Assembly (NCBI GenBank): GCA_018873225.1
Contig: JAEILZ010000001.1
Coordinates: 1,116,001 to 1,180,000 of the forward strand
Direction: 5' to 3'
DNA length: 64,000 nucleotides
DNA from: [Phialemoniopsis] sp. UDSM-2020
Lineage: Eukaryota > Ascomycota > Sordariomycetes > Thyridiales > Thyridiaceae
This document shows positions 31,002 to 43,249 of this stretch, piece by piece. The position numbers and the translations under genes were made by a program. Under the pieces are notes generated by a model. It had not been told where the DNA came from and ran no database searches. It was given only the letters and a program-made list of their open reading frames with translations. The stretch's first letter is position 1. Each line of letters begins with the position of its first letter.

Positions 31002-33947
31002 GGATGCAAGCAGCAGGCAACCACTGACTCCCCTGGACGATCGCCACGACCCCGCCAGCTTGATCTCGTCCGACCCCCCCTTCGAACCCCAGGAGACAAA
31101 CTGGCGCCCTTCAGACGACCCGGCCGCTCGCACTTCCGCCAGACCTTCCTCCGGTACCTCTTCCCGCCCGCCGTCCGGGACCGCTACCGCGAGAGGCTCC
31201 TCAACTTCCACATCGACACCGTCCCGCGCCTCAAGCACGGGCTCCAGTCGCGCATATACCGCCTCATCCTCTCGCGCCAGCACAAGCGCCGCACAAAGTC
31301 GCGCATCGTTGACATCGTCTCGAGGCAGACCGGCCGCCTGCTCCTCGGTCCGCAGGCCCCGACACGCCCGAGGCAGCAACAGGCCAAGGATGTGAAGGGC
31401 GAGGCGCGGGGCAGCAGCAGAAGAGAAATGCAGTCGCAGTGGGGATATGACCAGGGAGGGAATGGAGGCGGCGGTCCGGGCTACGCGCCCGAGGTCCGCG
31501 AGCCGGGAACAAGGCGCCGCAAGATCGCCGCCATGGCGGGCAACGTCTACCGGGCGGGAGTTGCCGCGGCGAGCGAGATCCGCGAGCAGTACAGCAACAC
31601 GCGATTCCGCGGGCTCGACACCTCGGATGAGAAGCTGACCATCCCGGCGTCCTTCCCGGATGTGGCTATCGTCATGCATGGGGACGACCAGATGGTCCTG
31701 TTCCCCTCCTACGCCAAGAACCACGTGCGGCAGTTCGATGACAACGGCGAGCGGCTCGCGCAGCACCCGTCGGCGGCCAACCCCAACGCCGGCATGAACG
31801 AGGAGCAGTACTGGCAGCAGGAGTGGCAGAAGATGGAAGACAAGACGGCGATCGTCGACGTAGACGTCCGCGGGTGGATATACTCGCCGCACAAGGGGCC
31901 CATGACGAGGAAGAACCGCATGCTTATCGGGCTCGCGCGGAGGTTGAGTGGCATACCGCCGCCGACGGTGCAGACGGACGAAGAGCACCACATGACGCCC
32001 CACGAGGAGCGCGAGGAGTTGAGGGAGCAGCAGCGCATTGCGAGAGAGGCGGAAGCGATCGAGAAGAAGGGCCAGGGGGAGAAGGAAATTGGTACGCGCG
32101 GGGGCTACAGCGAGACTCCCAGGGACTCGGACTCGGACGACGGGGCTAGCTTGGCGCCGCCGAGGAAAGGCAGCGGGCATGAGAGTTTTGGTTCAGCGCC
32201 TCCTTCCCCAACGCTATCTGCCAGGACATCGTGGAACTCTGCTGCTGATCTGAGCAAGGCGGAGCTTGCGGTCGCCAATGCCAATCTCATGGCACGTCTG
32301 GGGCCCTTCTTGACCACACCTTCGATTCAGTTGCCGATCACCTTGTTCTTTTATAACGATGAGACTTCGCAGTCGCGGACGGTCATGACAAACGACGCCG
32401 GACACTTTGAGATGCGCGCCGCTCTCGACTTTGTGCCGACGCATGTACGAGTCCTCGCGAATGAGGGACTGTCGGCCACTGAGCCAGTCAAGATTATCGA
32501 AAATCAGGGAGTCAGCTTGATCAGCGACATTGATGACACGGTCAAGCGGTCGAACATCTCCCTCGGAGCACGGGAGATCTTCCGCAATACCTTTATCAGA
32601 GACTTGGCGGATATGAGCGTCGACGGCATCAGCGAATGGTACAACTCACTCCACGAGATGGGTGTCCAGTTCCACTATTGCTCAAATAGCCCCTGGCAGC
32701 TGTTTCCGGTCTTGGCAACCTTCTTCAAGGGTGCTCAGCTGCCTCCTGGGTCGTTGCACCTGAGAGCATACAGCGGTATGTTGCAGGGCATTTTTGAACC
32801 TGTGGCTGAGCGGAAGAGAGGTACTCTCGACAAGATATTGAAGGACTTTCCGGAGAGGAAGTTCCTTCTTGTAGGAGACAGCGGAGAAGCCGATCTGGAG
32901 GTGTACACTGAGCTTGTGCAATCACATCCCGGACGGGTCCTAGCTGTATTCATCCGTGATGTCACGACACCTGAGCAGGCAGGCTATTTCGACGCTGGGA
33001 TAGACCCCAGTATCATGCGACGCAAAGCACCGGCAGTAGCCTCGATGGCCGGCAACGGCAGGAATGGAGATGGCGAAGCCCGTCCTGCTCTCCCACCACG
33101 AATACGATCCGAGCCACCTCCACCAGAAGGACCTGTCATGGGCGACCTGATAGACTTTTCTGACGAACCGCCAGAGATGAACCAGAATGATGCCAGGGAG
33201 CTGAATCAGCTCAAGCAAGATGTCAAAGCCGGCCGGGAACCTAGCGCACTCGACCTGCTTGCTCGGAAAGCACCACCACCGCGGCCTAAGAAGCCAATGG
33301 CCCTCCGAGGCGGTCCCTCAGACACACCCGCTCCCTCCCAGTCCTCCAGCGGCGACCGCACCCCTCCGCCCCCACCGGGCCCGAGGCGCGCCATCACCGG
33401 CGTCATACCGGGCCAGAAGCCCAAGGGCCCGCACCCCCTGATCAACGTCAACAACGCGTCCGAGCAACCGCCCAGTCGCGAGGGCACGCCGCAGCCCCGC
33501 TCCCGCGACGAGCTAAGCAGATCATCCTCCCCGTCATCGTCGTCCACGGCACCGCCACCGCCGCCACCGAGGCGCCGCGGCACGCCGACGGGGAACCTCA
33601 ACCTCAGCCCGCGCGTGGTGCCTGTAGGACCGCCGCCGCAGCCGAGCAGGCGCGGCACGGGCGGTAGCGTCGACTCGCTGGAGCCGCTGCCGCCGTCGGC
33701 CACTGCCGCCAACGTCGCGCAGGCGGCGGCCACGACGGTCAACAAGAAGGTCGAGATTTGGCGGCGGAGGCTGGCGCGGGCGCACGAGGTGCTGGACCAG
33801 CAGGGGGTGGCGCTGTATACGTGGCGCAGGGGCGACGACGTTGTGCTCGAGGCGGTTGGGATTGTGAGGGAGGCTATGAGGGGCCTGCAGCAAGGTGGAA
33901 GTGGAAGTAGCGGTGGGAGGCAAAAGGGGCCGAGTCAGGGACGGTGA
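31002..33947 (+). CDS. app1: App1-type phosphatidate phosphatase (actin patch protein); 5' end unresolved
   Basis: Mg-dependent phosphatidic acid phosphatase of the App1 family (DUF2183), which acts at endocytic actin patches. The catalytic domain carries the HAD-like signature DIDDTVK (about 32526), then SNSPWQLFPVLATFF, AERKRGTLDKILKDFPERKF and LLVGDSGEADLEVY. The long C-terminus is Pro-rich with SH3-binding-like PPPPP stretches and ends in a helical segment. The reading frame is open from 31002, just after a stop, and encodes a clearly protein-like N-terminus upstream of any in-frame ATG (FRRPGRSHFRQTFLRYLFPP, RYRERLLNFHIDTVPRLKHG, KSRIVDIVSRQTGRLLLG). So either a 5' exon lies upstream of an acceptor near 31010-31016, or there is a frameshift near the C-run at 31073-31080. 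The first in-frame ATG is about 31429 (MQSQWGYDQ), which is too late. 30498-31001 has no other gene. Confidence 0.85.
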   Translation, partial: GCKQQATTDSPGRSPRPRQLDLVRPPLRTPGDKLAPFRRPGRSHFRQTFLRYLFPPAVRDRYRERLLNFHIDTVPRLKHGLQSRIYRLILSRQHKRRTKSRIVDIVSRQTGRLLLGPQAPTRPRQQQAKDVKGEARGSSRREMQSQWGYDQGGNGGGGPGYAPEVREPGTRRRKIAAMAGNVYRAGVAAASEIREQYSNTRFRGLDTSDEKLTIPASFPDVAIVMHGDDQMVLFPSYAKNHVRQFDDNGERLAQHPSAANPNAGMNEEQYWQQEWQKMEDKTAIVDVDVRGWIYSPHKGPMTRKNRMLIGLARRLSGIPPPTVQTDEEHHMTPHEEREELREQQRIAREAEAIEKKGQGEKEIGTRGGYSETPRDSDSDDGASLAPPRKGSGHESFGSAPPSPTLSARTSWNSAADLSKAELAVANANLMARLGPFLTTPSIQLPITLFFYNDETSQSRTVMTNDAGHFEMRAALDFVPTHVRVLANEGLSATEPVKIIENQGVSLISDIDDTVKRSNISLGAREIFRNTFIRDLADMSVDGISEWYNSLHEMGVQFHYCSNSPWQLFPVLATFFKGAQLPPGSLHLRAYSGMLQGIFEPVAERKRGTLDKILKDFPERKFLLVGDSGEADLEVYTELVQSHPGRVLAVFIRDVTTPEQAGYFDAGIDPSIMRRKAPAVASMAGNGRNGDGEARPALPPRIRSEPPPPEGPVMGDLIDFSDEPPEMNQNDARELNQLKQDVKAGREPSALDLLARKAPPPRPKKPMALRGGPSDTPAPSQSSSGDRTPPPPPGPRRAITGVIPGQKPKGPHPLINVNNASEQPPSREGTPQPRSRDELSRSSSPSSSSTAPPPPPPRRRGTPTGNLNLSPRVVPVGPPPQPSRRGTGGSVDSLEPLPPSATAANVAQAAATTVNKKVEIWRRRLARAHEVLDQQGVALYTWRRGDDVVLEAVGIVREAMRGLQQGGSGSSGGRQKGPSQGR

Positions 33948-34379
33948 AACTCGGAGCAAGGGAGCTAGAGTACAAGAGAGCTTGAAAAGAGCAAGTTTTA
34001 GAATACGTGATGTGTAATTGTTATGTGGTTCAATCGCATACCAACTCAAACCCTCTCACCACAATGACACAACACTTGCTAATAAGGGAAATCGTCAACC
34101 ATGTAGATCACAAGGACACGAACTGTTCTTTTCCGTGCCAGATTTGTGTATCTCAAGCCTAAGAACCAGTCCTGAAGCAAAGCCGGATGATGCCTATGCC
34201 GTTGCAAACGAGCCTCAATGTCTCCGCGGCGTCGCCTTCATCCTGGTCCGTCGCTTCTGCATGTCAGATTCCTATAGGTCCGGGTGTGGTCATGCTGTAT
34301 ATAGCATCCTTGGTCAGCCTCAGACAACCCCGCAAAGCTCCTTCATCATACAACTTTGCGCAGTAACCGTAGGCAAATC
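33948..34379. other. Intergenic, promoter of the HET-domain gene
   Basis: No gene supported. The region contains the 3' flank of app1 and the upstream region of the HET gene, whose first exon begins at 34380. A TATA-like TATATAG is at about 34297. Confidence 0.4.
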
Positions 34380-36454
34380 ATGGCTGGGTGCTTCTTTTGC
34401 TTCAGGAAATCTAAGAATAGTAAGTATGAGGATACCACAGGACTCTATCAAGCTCAAGTATCTTTTGCTTCAGCTATAAAATGGCGGTTCTCACTTCCTG
34501 GTACAAGACCGGACTGACGGAGGCTAGGATCAGGCGATTCTTACTCTGATCAAACAATTAGTCCAGGAGACAACTTAAATCGGGATGCAAAGGGTGATTT
34601 TTCGGCAGCTAGCCAACAGATTCCGGATCGCCCTGGACCACCACGGCCGCTCCTTGATCCCGAATGGATTGGCATCGATCAGTTACGGCTCTGGATACAC
34701 ACTTGCAATGCAGAGCACGGCTCCAAGTGCCTAAGGAAGGAGCTCAATAAGCTGAGCAGTCCAGATGATTCGACCATCCCCGTCGTCGTCAATCTAGTCG
34801 ACGTTGTCGAGCAGCGACTCATCGTGGACCCGGACAACTACCACCAGGATTACTTTGCTCTGAGCTACGTCTGGGGCAGTGTCCCATTCTTTCAGACGAC
34901 AAGGTCCAGCATCGACATGCTCCAGAGGCCCGGCGCCCTCATGGAGGTTGCTCTGCCCAAGACCATTCGCCATGCCATGGGCCTGGTGGAGCTCCTCGGC
35001 TTCCGCTACCTCTGGGTGGACAACCTCTGCATCTGCCAGGACGACGAGGCGTCGAAGCACTCGCAGATCGAACGCATGAACTACGTATACGCCGCGGCCT
35101 ACCTGACCATCGTCGCCGCCAATGGGTGGGATGCCGACCATGGCTTGAGGGGTATCCGGGGCTTGACGGAGCCGAGAAGGCTATCAAAGAGTCTGGACGA
35201 GGATTATGTTCAGAATTTACAGCCCGATACTGCATGGGTAGGTTGGACATATTACTCTCACACCCTTTAAAAGATACGGCCACTAGAGCTCGCGAGTGAT
35301 GATGCTGATACGTTTCACTCTCCAAGCACTCACGAGGTTGGACCTTTCAGGAGCAGCTCTTCTCGAAGAGGAAGCTCTACTTCCAGAACCAGGTTGTCGT
35401 CTGGGAGTGCTCATGTAGCACCTGGCACGAAGGGACGGGCACCACCGGCGCGCTGCCCATCGACCGGAGATTCTGGCCGGGTGACGCCGACGCCGACGAG
35501 TCTGGCACGATCGTCATGACGCCCAAGTTCCCGATTCTCTCCTCGGAGCAGTCCACCGGGCCCGAGTTTAATCTTGCGGAGTACTTTCGGCTGGTGAGCA
35601 CGTACAACACCCGCAACTTCTCCTCAGCGAGAGACGGATACTTGGCCTTCAAGGGGCTGATCACCTCCATGAGCGCCTCCACGCGCGGCGGCTTCCTCGA
35701 GGCCGTGCCGCTCGAGCACTTTGACCTGTGCATGCTCTGGCTTCCGCGGGACCCGTTGCAACGGCGAGCAGGCCTGCCGAGCTGGTCGTGGGTCGGCTGG
35801 GGCGGCGCCATCGAGCACCGCAACTGGACGTCACGCGACCAGGAGCCGGCAAGAGACCGGCGCGGCCGCGAGATCGGCTGGCACACGCGGCCGGACATGC
35901 TCATGCCCCTGTGCGACTGGGTCATGGAGACGGCAGACGGCGGCTCGGTGACGATCCCCCACAGGATCGAGGAGCAGGAGGGCTGGCAAGCGGACCAGCC
36001 CTTGACGGGGCACCTCTTTGCCGAGTCGGAGATCGCCACTTTCCACCTCGGCAAGCCGTACGAGGAGATGCACGAGCACGAAGGGGACGGCGGCGGCTTC
36101 GAGGGCCACGAGATCGTCGACCGGTCTGGCAACTTCTGCGGGGTGCTATTCCGCACGTTCTGGGCGAGGGATGAGAGCCCTCTGCTGGTCGAGGGTAGCG
36201 AGATTGAGCTGATGCTGGTGTCGGCGTCGCTGATGCAGTGGCAGGCTGACAGGGAACCGGGAGAGGCGGAGAGGAGGCGGAAGGCGGACAAGGAGGACGG
36301 TACGGACGGCTTCGCAGATGCGGCTTTTATGCAGTACAACGTGCTCTGGATCACGCCCGGCGTGGAGGTTTCTCGCCGCGAGGGCGTGGGCAGGATCAGG
36401 GAGGAGGTGTGGAAGAGTTACCCTCGACGCGACGAAGTTGTCTACTTTGAGTGA
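34380..36454 (+). CDS. HET-domain (heterokaryon incompatibility) protein
   Basis: HET domains trigger cell death in fungal non-self recognition. Three exons: 34380-34419, 34528-35237 and 35327-36454, 625 aa in phase. Exon 1 encodes MAGCFFCFRKSKN; its donor GTAAGT is excellent, and the acceptor GGCTAG is preceded by a CTGAC branch. The HET signature order is intact: PEWIGIDQLRLWIHTC, YFALSYVWG (residues 124-130), PKTIRHAMGLVELLGFRYLWVDNLCICQDD, then IERMNYVYAAAYLTIVAANG, and HSRGWTFQEQLFSKRKLYF after intron 2. The C-terminal half (LPSWSWVGWGGAIE, typical of long HET proteins) has no second named domain. The Cys-rich, basic N-terminus (three Cys within residues 4-7 plus Lys/Arg) could be S-acylated. 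No adjacent partner gene of a known het pair was found. Confidence 0.88.
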
Positions 36455-37356
36455 GCTTGCACACTCATGATGAACTCATCGTCTTTGGTGTCAAGACGCT
36501 TGTTCGACATCTCAACAGTCACTTGCCGCCAGCGAAAAGGACAAAGATTCTCGACAAAGACCTACAGGCTCAGGCTTGGACAACTCATCATTGAATACTG
36601 ATTCACTACCACTCAATGCAACATATAAAGAGGCCGGGTCCAGCAGACAAACGGGTTCTTGTCTACAACACAAGCCACTCCAAACGATAGTCAGCTCAGA
36701 AAGTATCACTCCAAACAACTTGAAGCATCATCTCGCTCTACATAAACTCTTTTTTAAGAACCTTGACAGACGACCATGTCCAACGAAGCAAAGTCCAAAG
36801 GCAAATGCTCCATCTGCGACGCACCGAGCCCATGGCACGCGCCATGGTGTCCCGTCTGGCCGCAGCAGTCGGCGAGCTCCTGAAAATCCATCCAGGCTTT
36901 GACGATGCTCTCACCGTTAAGAGAGAGGGGCATTGGGCTATCGAGTGTGACGAATGGGGATCTCATCCTTGAGGCCATGTCCCATTGCCCGACCGCCTCC
37001 TAAGGCACTCGCATAGCAGCATGCTCGATCCATAGAAACCAAGATCTATCTACGGACAAGTTCCATCTACATAATATTCTGTCGTCATCTTAGGTATCGT
37101 CCAGATGTCATTTCACTACATAAAACACTCCAAATTAAAAAGAAGGAAAGGAGACAGAATAAGTTTCCCTCACGCTCGCTAATTACAATCCCATCTCGCT
37201 TTGCTCGGCTCCCTCGTATCTACTCAACAGCTTTTTTCCTCTCGTGCGTGAATGATCCAACATGGAACCAACGTGATATAGCCCGAGAATCTCTCACTTG
37301 GTCTCTCTCAAAATGCTCGGCCAAGCCGTCTACCGCCTTCTCTATCGTCATCCAAC
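36455..37356. other. Intergenic between convergent genes
   Basis: Mostly 3' flanking sequence of the HET gene and of the DIP2/CPS1-type gene. The only candidate is the short ORF at 36776-36883, listed separately. Confidence 0.4.
36776..36883 (+). CDS. Very small Cys-containing ORF, doubtful
   Basis: 35 codons: MSNEAKSKGKCSICDAPSPW, then HAPWCPVWPQQSASS. The CSIC...WCP spacing looks like a zinc-knuckle fragment. An overlapping frame (up to the stop at 36972) reads LAAAVGELLKIHPGFDDA and AIECDEWGSHP, also protein-like, so this may be one small gene whose two halves are joined by an intron or frameshift that I could not resolve. No homologue is recognised. Confidence 0.2.
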   Translation: MSNEAKSKGKCSICDAPSPWHAPWCPVWPQQSASS

Positions 37357-40300
37357 TCACCGCCCACCAACCTCCTTCCTCTCCAAGTCGCCCGCCAAGT
37401 TCATATGCATAATCGCATCCCTCGTCCAGTCCTCCTCGTCATCACCACCGCCACCAGCGGCACCAGGGGCACCGCCACCCACCATCTTACGATGGATAGC
37501 ACCGCTACCACGCCACTCATCTAGCGACTCCCGCCCGTCCACGCTGGGAAGGTGTATCTGCGGCGGCGGCGGCTGCTGCAGCCCGCCCGCCGAGCCGAGA
37601 CCGGACCTGCTGCCCGGCTTCGGCCCCACCGTCGGCGGCGCGTCCTCCTCGTCGTCGTACTGCGCGTACCCGCCCATGTCGTAGCCGTACCCTGACCGCG
37701 TCTTGGTCGGCGTGATATCGCTGTCGGGCGGGTACATCTGCCCCTGCTGCTGCTGATAGTGCCCGCCGTAGCCGCCGTCGTCAGCCGCCATCTCGACGGC
37801 GCCAGCACGGGGCGGCAGCGCAGCCATGTTTTCGAGCTGCTGCTCGAGCTCGCGCTGCTCAAGGATCTGCGGCGCGGGCTCCACGTTGCGCAGGCTGCTC
37901 GACGTGCCAGGCTGCGCCCCCGCGATGAGGCCGCCGCCCGCGCTCCTTGCGCTGCCGATGCTTGCCCTGTTATCCACACTCCCTGACCCCTCGCCGCCGC
38001 CGCCCGCTTGTTCCATGCTCGCGGCCGTCTCGGCGTCCATGTCGCGGATCGAGAACTGGGCGATGGTGCGCATCTTGCGCGAGACCCAGCCGGCGAGGAT
38101 CTTGCCGCGCTGCTTCTCGCCGAGCCGGGAGCGGGGGAAGTCGCCCCGCGAGACAAAGGCCACGATGTCGACGATGATCTGGTGCTCGTTGAGGATAGCG
38201 TTGACGATGACGGGCACGATGGAGCCGAGGTAGGCCTTGCGGCCGACTTCGACGAGGACGACGACCAGCCCGCCGGCTTGGAAGACAGCACTGGCGAGAC
38301 AAGTTAGTGAAATGTGCAAAAGGGAAAAAGCATAGGAGTATCACTTACCAACCCCCTGGCATGATGTTCCGATGACACCTCTCGACCGAGGTTTCAATGT
38401 CCATAGGGAAGTGACTCAAGCCGTTGATCTCGAATGTCTCGCCGATGCTACCGAGAACGAAGAGAACCTGCATGTCGACTTGCGCACCGCCAGGACCAAT
38501 TGGCCGGCTAACGCTGTGCAAGAATCCGAGGTCTCCTGTCCTGACGTACTGGATGCCGGGATCACCGTCAAGCGTCCGTCCATCGAACCGCTCAGCGTCA
38601 AACGCATCCTTTGACCCGTAGAATGACTTCACACAAGCCTCCGAGTCCACCCAGATCTCACCATACTCGCCATCACTGCAGAGAAGGCGGCTCTCTGGGT
38701 TCACGATGGCAATCTGTGTCGAGACGGGCACCATTCCAGAGTCCTGCACCAAGAGTGATCCTGGATCGCTGTCCGGGTCAACTGGGATCACCAGACCCCG
38801 TCGGAGGGCCTTTGTGTCAAGCCAAAGCTCGATAGGCTCAATACACATGTACGATCGCGACGCCACCATCGGGTTGAGAACATGAGAGTACACGGTATTG
38901 ATGGCGGTACGGTCGAGGCCGGTGGCGGCAAAGTGCAGACGCACCTTTTGGAACACGTCGACTCTAGGTCGGCCTTCCGAAGAAATCATCATGTTCTTTA
39001 GCTCGTGGAGCTTAAAGCCCTTGCCCTGCATGGATGCCATGGCAAAGTCGAGCATCTGTGAGGTGGCATAGGTGTCCTTGATCTTGTATCGCGACAAGAT
39101 GTGGAAGAGAGACACTGGGTTCTGCGCGTAGTCTACGGGCGACAGGAGGTAGGTTGGCGTTCCAATGTAGATGCCCATCAAGCAAGTGTGAATAAAGCCC
39201 AGGCCAGTCGTGGACCGGACACATCCAAGCACAGGTCGCGAGCTCGTCATTTGACATGTCTCCTTCTGGACCTTGCACATACCCAAAATGGTATCGTGGC
39301 CTAATTGCACAGCCAGCCTCCTCTGATCGGGGGTCCAGTATGTCCAAATAATGACAGGATATCCAGATTGAACCCAGGTAGGGTCCATCGTGATGCCAAG
39401 GTCGCGGAGGCCCGAGTTCTGCTTGGGTGGTCGGGTGGTGTTGTATGTACTCGGCACGGCGACCTTGAGGAAAGTCGCAGACTGCTTGATATGTTGCGAG
39501 ACCTGCTTCATCTTGAGTAGATGGTCGACTTCCTGGTTGACTAGCACGGCCTTAACGCGGTAGTCGGCAACAAGGTGAAGGAAGGCAGGCACATCTTCCG
39601 ATAGTCGGTTCTGATCCATGGGTGCAATGGGGATGATGATTGCTCCCAAGTTGATGCAGGCATGGACTGCAAAGACGAAATCTTCCGAATGGGTGTACAT
39701 CAGGATGATGTGGTCACCAGCCCGGATGCGCACTTTGTTCTTGAGATAGATCGCCACAGCAGATACCTTGGTATCAAATTTCTTCCAAGTAACACCCTTG
39801 CCTTCTTTTCCACGTACATCGATGGTGCAAAAGGCAAGCTCTTCGGGCTGGCGAGCGACTCTCCATTGGATCAAATCCGTGATACTAGAAAAGTTGTTGA
39901 GTGGCGTCGATGTACGGTCATCAATGACAACTTCCCTCCTATCAATGCCGGAGTACTGCTTATCAGCAGGGGGCAGGATCTCAGCCCTCGACATGGACGC
40001 GATGGGTGACCAGATGCCTCCAATAGGATCAACGCCGATCGGCAGGTTCAGGACCGCGTGCTCGACGCCAAATTTGACGTGTACGCATGCAAGATTGCCA
40101 AGATCAAACTCTCGTCGACATAGCATGTTCCCGATGTCCCTGCGACCGTTCTTTGTTACTCTAGGTAGAGAGTTTGGTGCCGTGATCATGATGCAGTAGA
40201 CGCGCAGGTGGTGTTCCTGCATGAGGACCTCCATGCAGCGCTCGGCTAACGAATCAAGCAGGGCGGTGTCCAGTTGTCTGGGCGGACCACCGGCCGTTAC

Positions 40301-43249
40301 CGGCGCTGTGGAGGCTGCCTGTGATTCGAGGACCACGATGGGCAGATGCTCATCGTTGACAAAGACATCGAAGGCCGAGCAGTCGAGTAGCTTCGGCACA
40401 TTGCGCATGATGCTGACAACAATGTGCTGAACAAAGAAGTAGCGGTACTCGGCAATCTCGTGACCATGTTCGACCCATTCAACCTTTTGTCTGATTCGAT
40501 CTTCATACAGACCGAGAACAAAGATTTTGCCTTCAATGACCGTACCGAGGAGACCAGTTCTGAGGAATTCGGGCTCCACAACGGTGGGTGTCGGGTCGCC
40601 AGGCTCGAATTTGTAAGGCCTGGCGTGGAATATTTGCTCGGTATGCTTCGGTAGAGCCCAGAAGCCTCCGGACAATGATGGTGTGTCTACCCAGATTTCA
40701 CCAATTGAATGGGGGGACGAGAGCAAGCCAGTCTCTGGATCAACGACTGCAAGAGTTGCGTCAGGGATGGGGTAGCCGAAGGCGCCCAGTCGGACAGTGC
40801 CGGGTTCGGTCGTGGCCCTCTTTCTAGCCTCGTCACCGATCGCAACAACCACCACCTCGTTCGTCTTTAAAGCTTCCCTGTCCAGCAGAACCTCGCTCAG
40901 CTCGTTCTTAGCGCGCTGCTCCGTCTTGTTGGTCGTACCGCCCCCTAGGAGACTGCCAAATCCGTTGGATGATTTCTCCTTCTCTTCTTTCTCTCGCTCG
41001 TCTTCCGACTCGGTGTCCTCGCCGGTGTCAAGTTTCAAGGGACATCCCATTCGCTCTTCTCCTCCTAGCCAGTCCCTGACACTGATGACCATGCCGCCGT
41101 GCTCGGGAAGACAGAGCATTGGCGCTACAACCTCCCTCGCCCGTGGGTTTCGTAGTGGCCTCAGCCATCGATCAGCCAAGAGTTCGTGAAATTCGCCGTC
41201 GACGGTCAGGGTGTCAATGAGGCAGAGCTTCACCGTCTGGAAGTTGGGCTCCATGCCCTTCTTGTAATTTCGGGTTGTCATGGGGTCTTGCTGGTAGTTG
41301 TAGGCGGCGCGCTTCAAGCCGGGGTAGTCCGCCACCATCAACGTCGCCTTGTACTTGGTGATCAAGTGGGCGTACAGACCGGGTACTTCGACGGCCTTGT
41401 TCTCTACAAACACCATAGTATGACCGCCGTAGACCGTCATGAGAACACCTAGGATCATGCCAATACCTTGACGCGGGTCGAGATATGACAGTAAAATCTC
41501 GCTGCTTGCGCCGCCTCCGATCAGACGCCCGTTCTTATCCCGTAATGACGAGTTGAAAGTGTCGGGTCTGTTCCCCGGAACGGTTGAGACAATTGCGCTC
41601 AGACAAGCCATCTGGTGCATAATGGTGCGGTGGCTGAGAACCACGCCTCTGAGATCGCCCGTGGGCGCCCGCGAGAATTCGATGTAAGCCAGATCGGGGA
41701 CGGACAACGGAGGGACGTCATCTTTCTTCTTAGGGTGGTAGCTGCCGAACTCATTCGTTTTCCACCATTCGACACCCTTGGGCCAGGTGAGCTTTTGCAT
41801 GGTGATGTCGCGTTGAAACGTTTTGAGGTTGTTATCCGTCGTGAGAGCAAGATGTGCTTGGGTCGATGTGAGGATCACGTTCAGCTTCTGGTAATCCTGT
41901 AGCTCGTTGATGGGCACGGCGACCACTCCAGCAATAAAGCAGCCCAGAAGAGCAATGGCAAATTCGATGACCTCAGAATCGCGATAGACCAGAGCCACAC
42001 GATCTCCACGGTACAATGAACTTTTATCTCTTATGACCTGAGCCACCTTCTCGGCTCTCGCCGCCAGCTTCTCCCACGTAATCGAGGCCGTCTCTTTACC
42101 CCTGCTGTCCAGCACCCAATATGCGGGCATCTTTGATGTTGTTCGGCCCCGGTGTCTCAGGACCGCCGCTATGTTGTCAAACTTGGACATCTGCACATTG
42201 GTGTCGTGAGGATCTGAGATGGCAAACGGAACCTCGCGAGGTTCTAGCGGCATCTGGTATTCGAGAGCGTCGGCCGGAGGCAGGTCGCTTGCGGTCAGCA
42301 TGGGCGGCGCCATGGCTGCTGTCGGGGAAAAGGCATCGCTCGAGGAGTATCGCTGTTGGGGTGCACCGTATTCGCCACGGGGCATCTGGTCATAGGCCTG
42401 CTGTCCAGCAAAGTCGGAGAAATACCCTGTAGAATCGAGCATTGTGCCTGTCCTGCTGTCATATTGTGCTTGCGGCTGTTCGACATAGTCGCCGTGGTGC
42501 TCTGGGTTGAATGCATAGTCTGTGGACACCATGGTCCCTGATCGCGAAGGGTCGGTCATGTTGCCCTGGCCGACTCCGGGGCCAAGGAAGAGGGAATCGT
42601 GCGCTCGTAGCGAAGGTCGGTGGTCAGCTAGCGGGCCGCCGGGTGCGAGAAGGGATGCCGGATTCTGGGGCTGGGAAGCACCATAATCACCCGAACCGTA
42701 TGGAGATTGTGGTCGGTGGTCTGTAGGGGATTGCACGCCGGTGGGCGAGTAGTTGCTTCCGCTTCCGTGGTCTGAGCCGCTCGCTTGCAAAGCAGCTAGG
42801 GCGCCTGCGCGATGACCGTCACTCGATGCGTAGGTAGCACTGTCTGGCGAATGTATTCCCAAAGGGGCTTGGAAGCCAGGAGGGCTGCCATATTGCGAGA
42901 AGAGTTGCGTGCGACGCTTCTGGTAACTGTTTGGGAGCTTTGTCAGCGGTTCTGCCAAGTCAAAGGTCTCATGCTTTGATCTTTGGTCATTCATACCCTT
43001 TTTGTGTGATATCGCCCTCCTAGACGCACCAATTGACCGTTAGTAAGTGTCTTTGAGGACTAGGTTGGCCTATAGGCTAGAGGTCGCTTCATCGCGCCAT
43101 GAGCATTGACATGCGCCGGATGCAACATGCTGCCCAAGGCCGACATGGGGGTGGAGGTGATTCAGACAGATCGGGAGATTCTTGCGCACCTCTAGCTCTC
43201 GATCAAGCTCATCGAGCTTCTCCCGCAACTCGGGACTCAATTCAGCCAT
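37357..43249 (-). CDS. DMAP1-binding, double AMP-binding (adenylation) protein, DIP2/CPS1 type
   Basis: Large fungal member of the Disco-interacting protein 2 family, to which Cochliobolus CPS1 (a general virulence factor) and fission yeast Mug62 belong. It is predicted to activate fatty acids or other acyl acids with ATP. Exons 43249-43190, 43019-42997, 42926-38349 and 38290-37357 join in phase to 1864 aa (introns 170, 70 and 58 bp). Exons 1-3 together give the DMAP1-binding motif ELEEGDITQKGYQKRR. A Gln/Tyr/Ser-rich linker follows (to about residue 280), then two adenylate-forming domains. The first has PDLAYIEFSRAPTGDLRGVV and VLSHRTIMHQ, the second KEGKGVTWKKFD and PVIIWTYWTPDQRRL. The P-loop of the second is degenerate, so that copy may be inactive. 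The C-terminal 300 residues end in a Gln/Gly-rich tail. It is the largest gene of the window. Confidence 0.92.
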
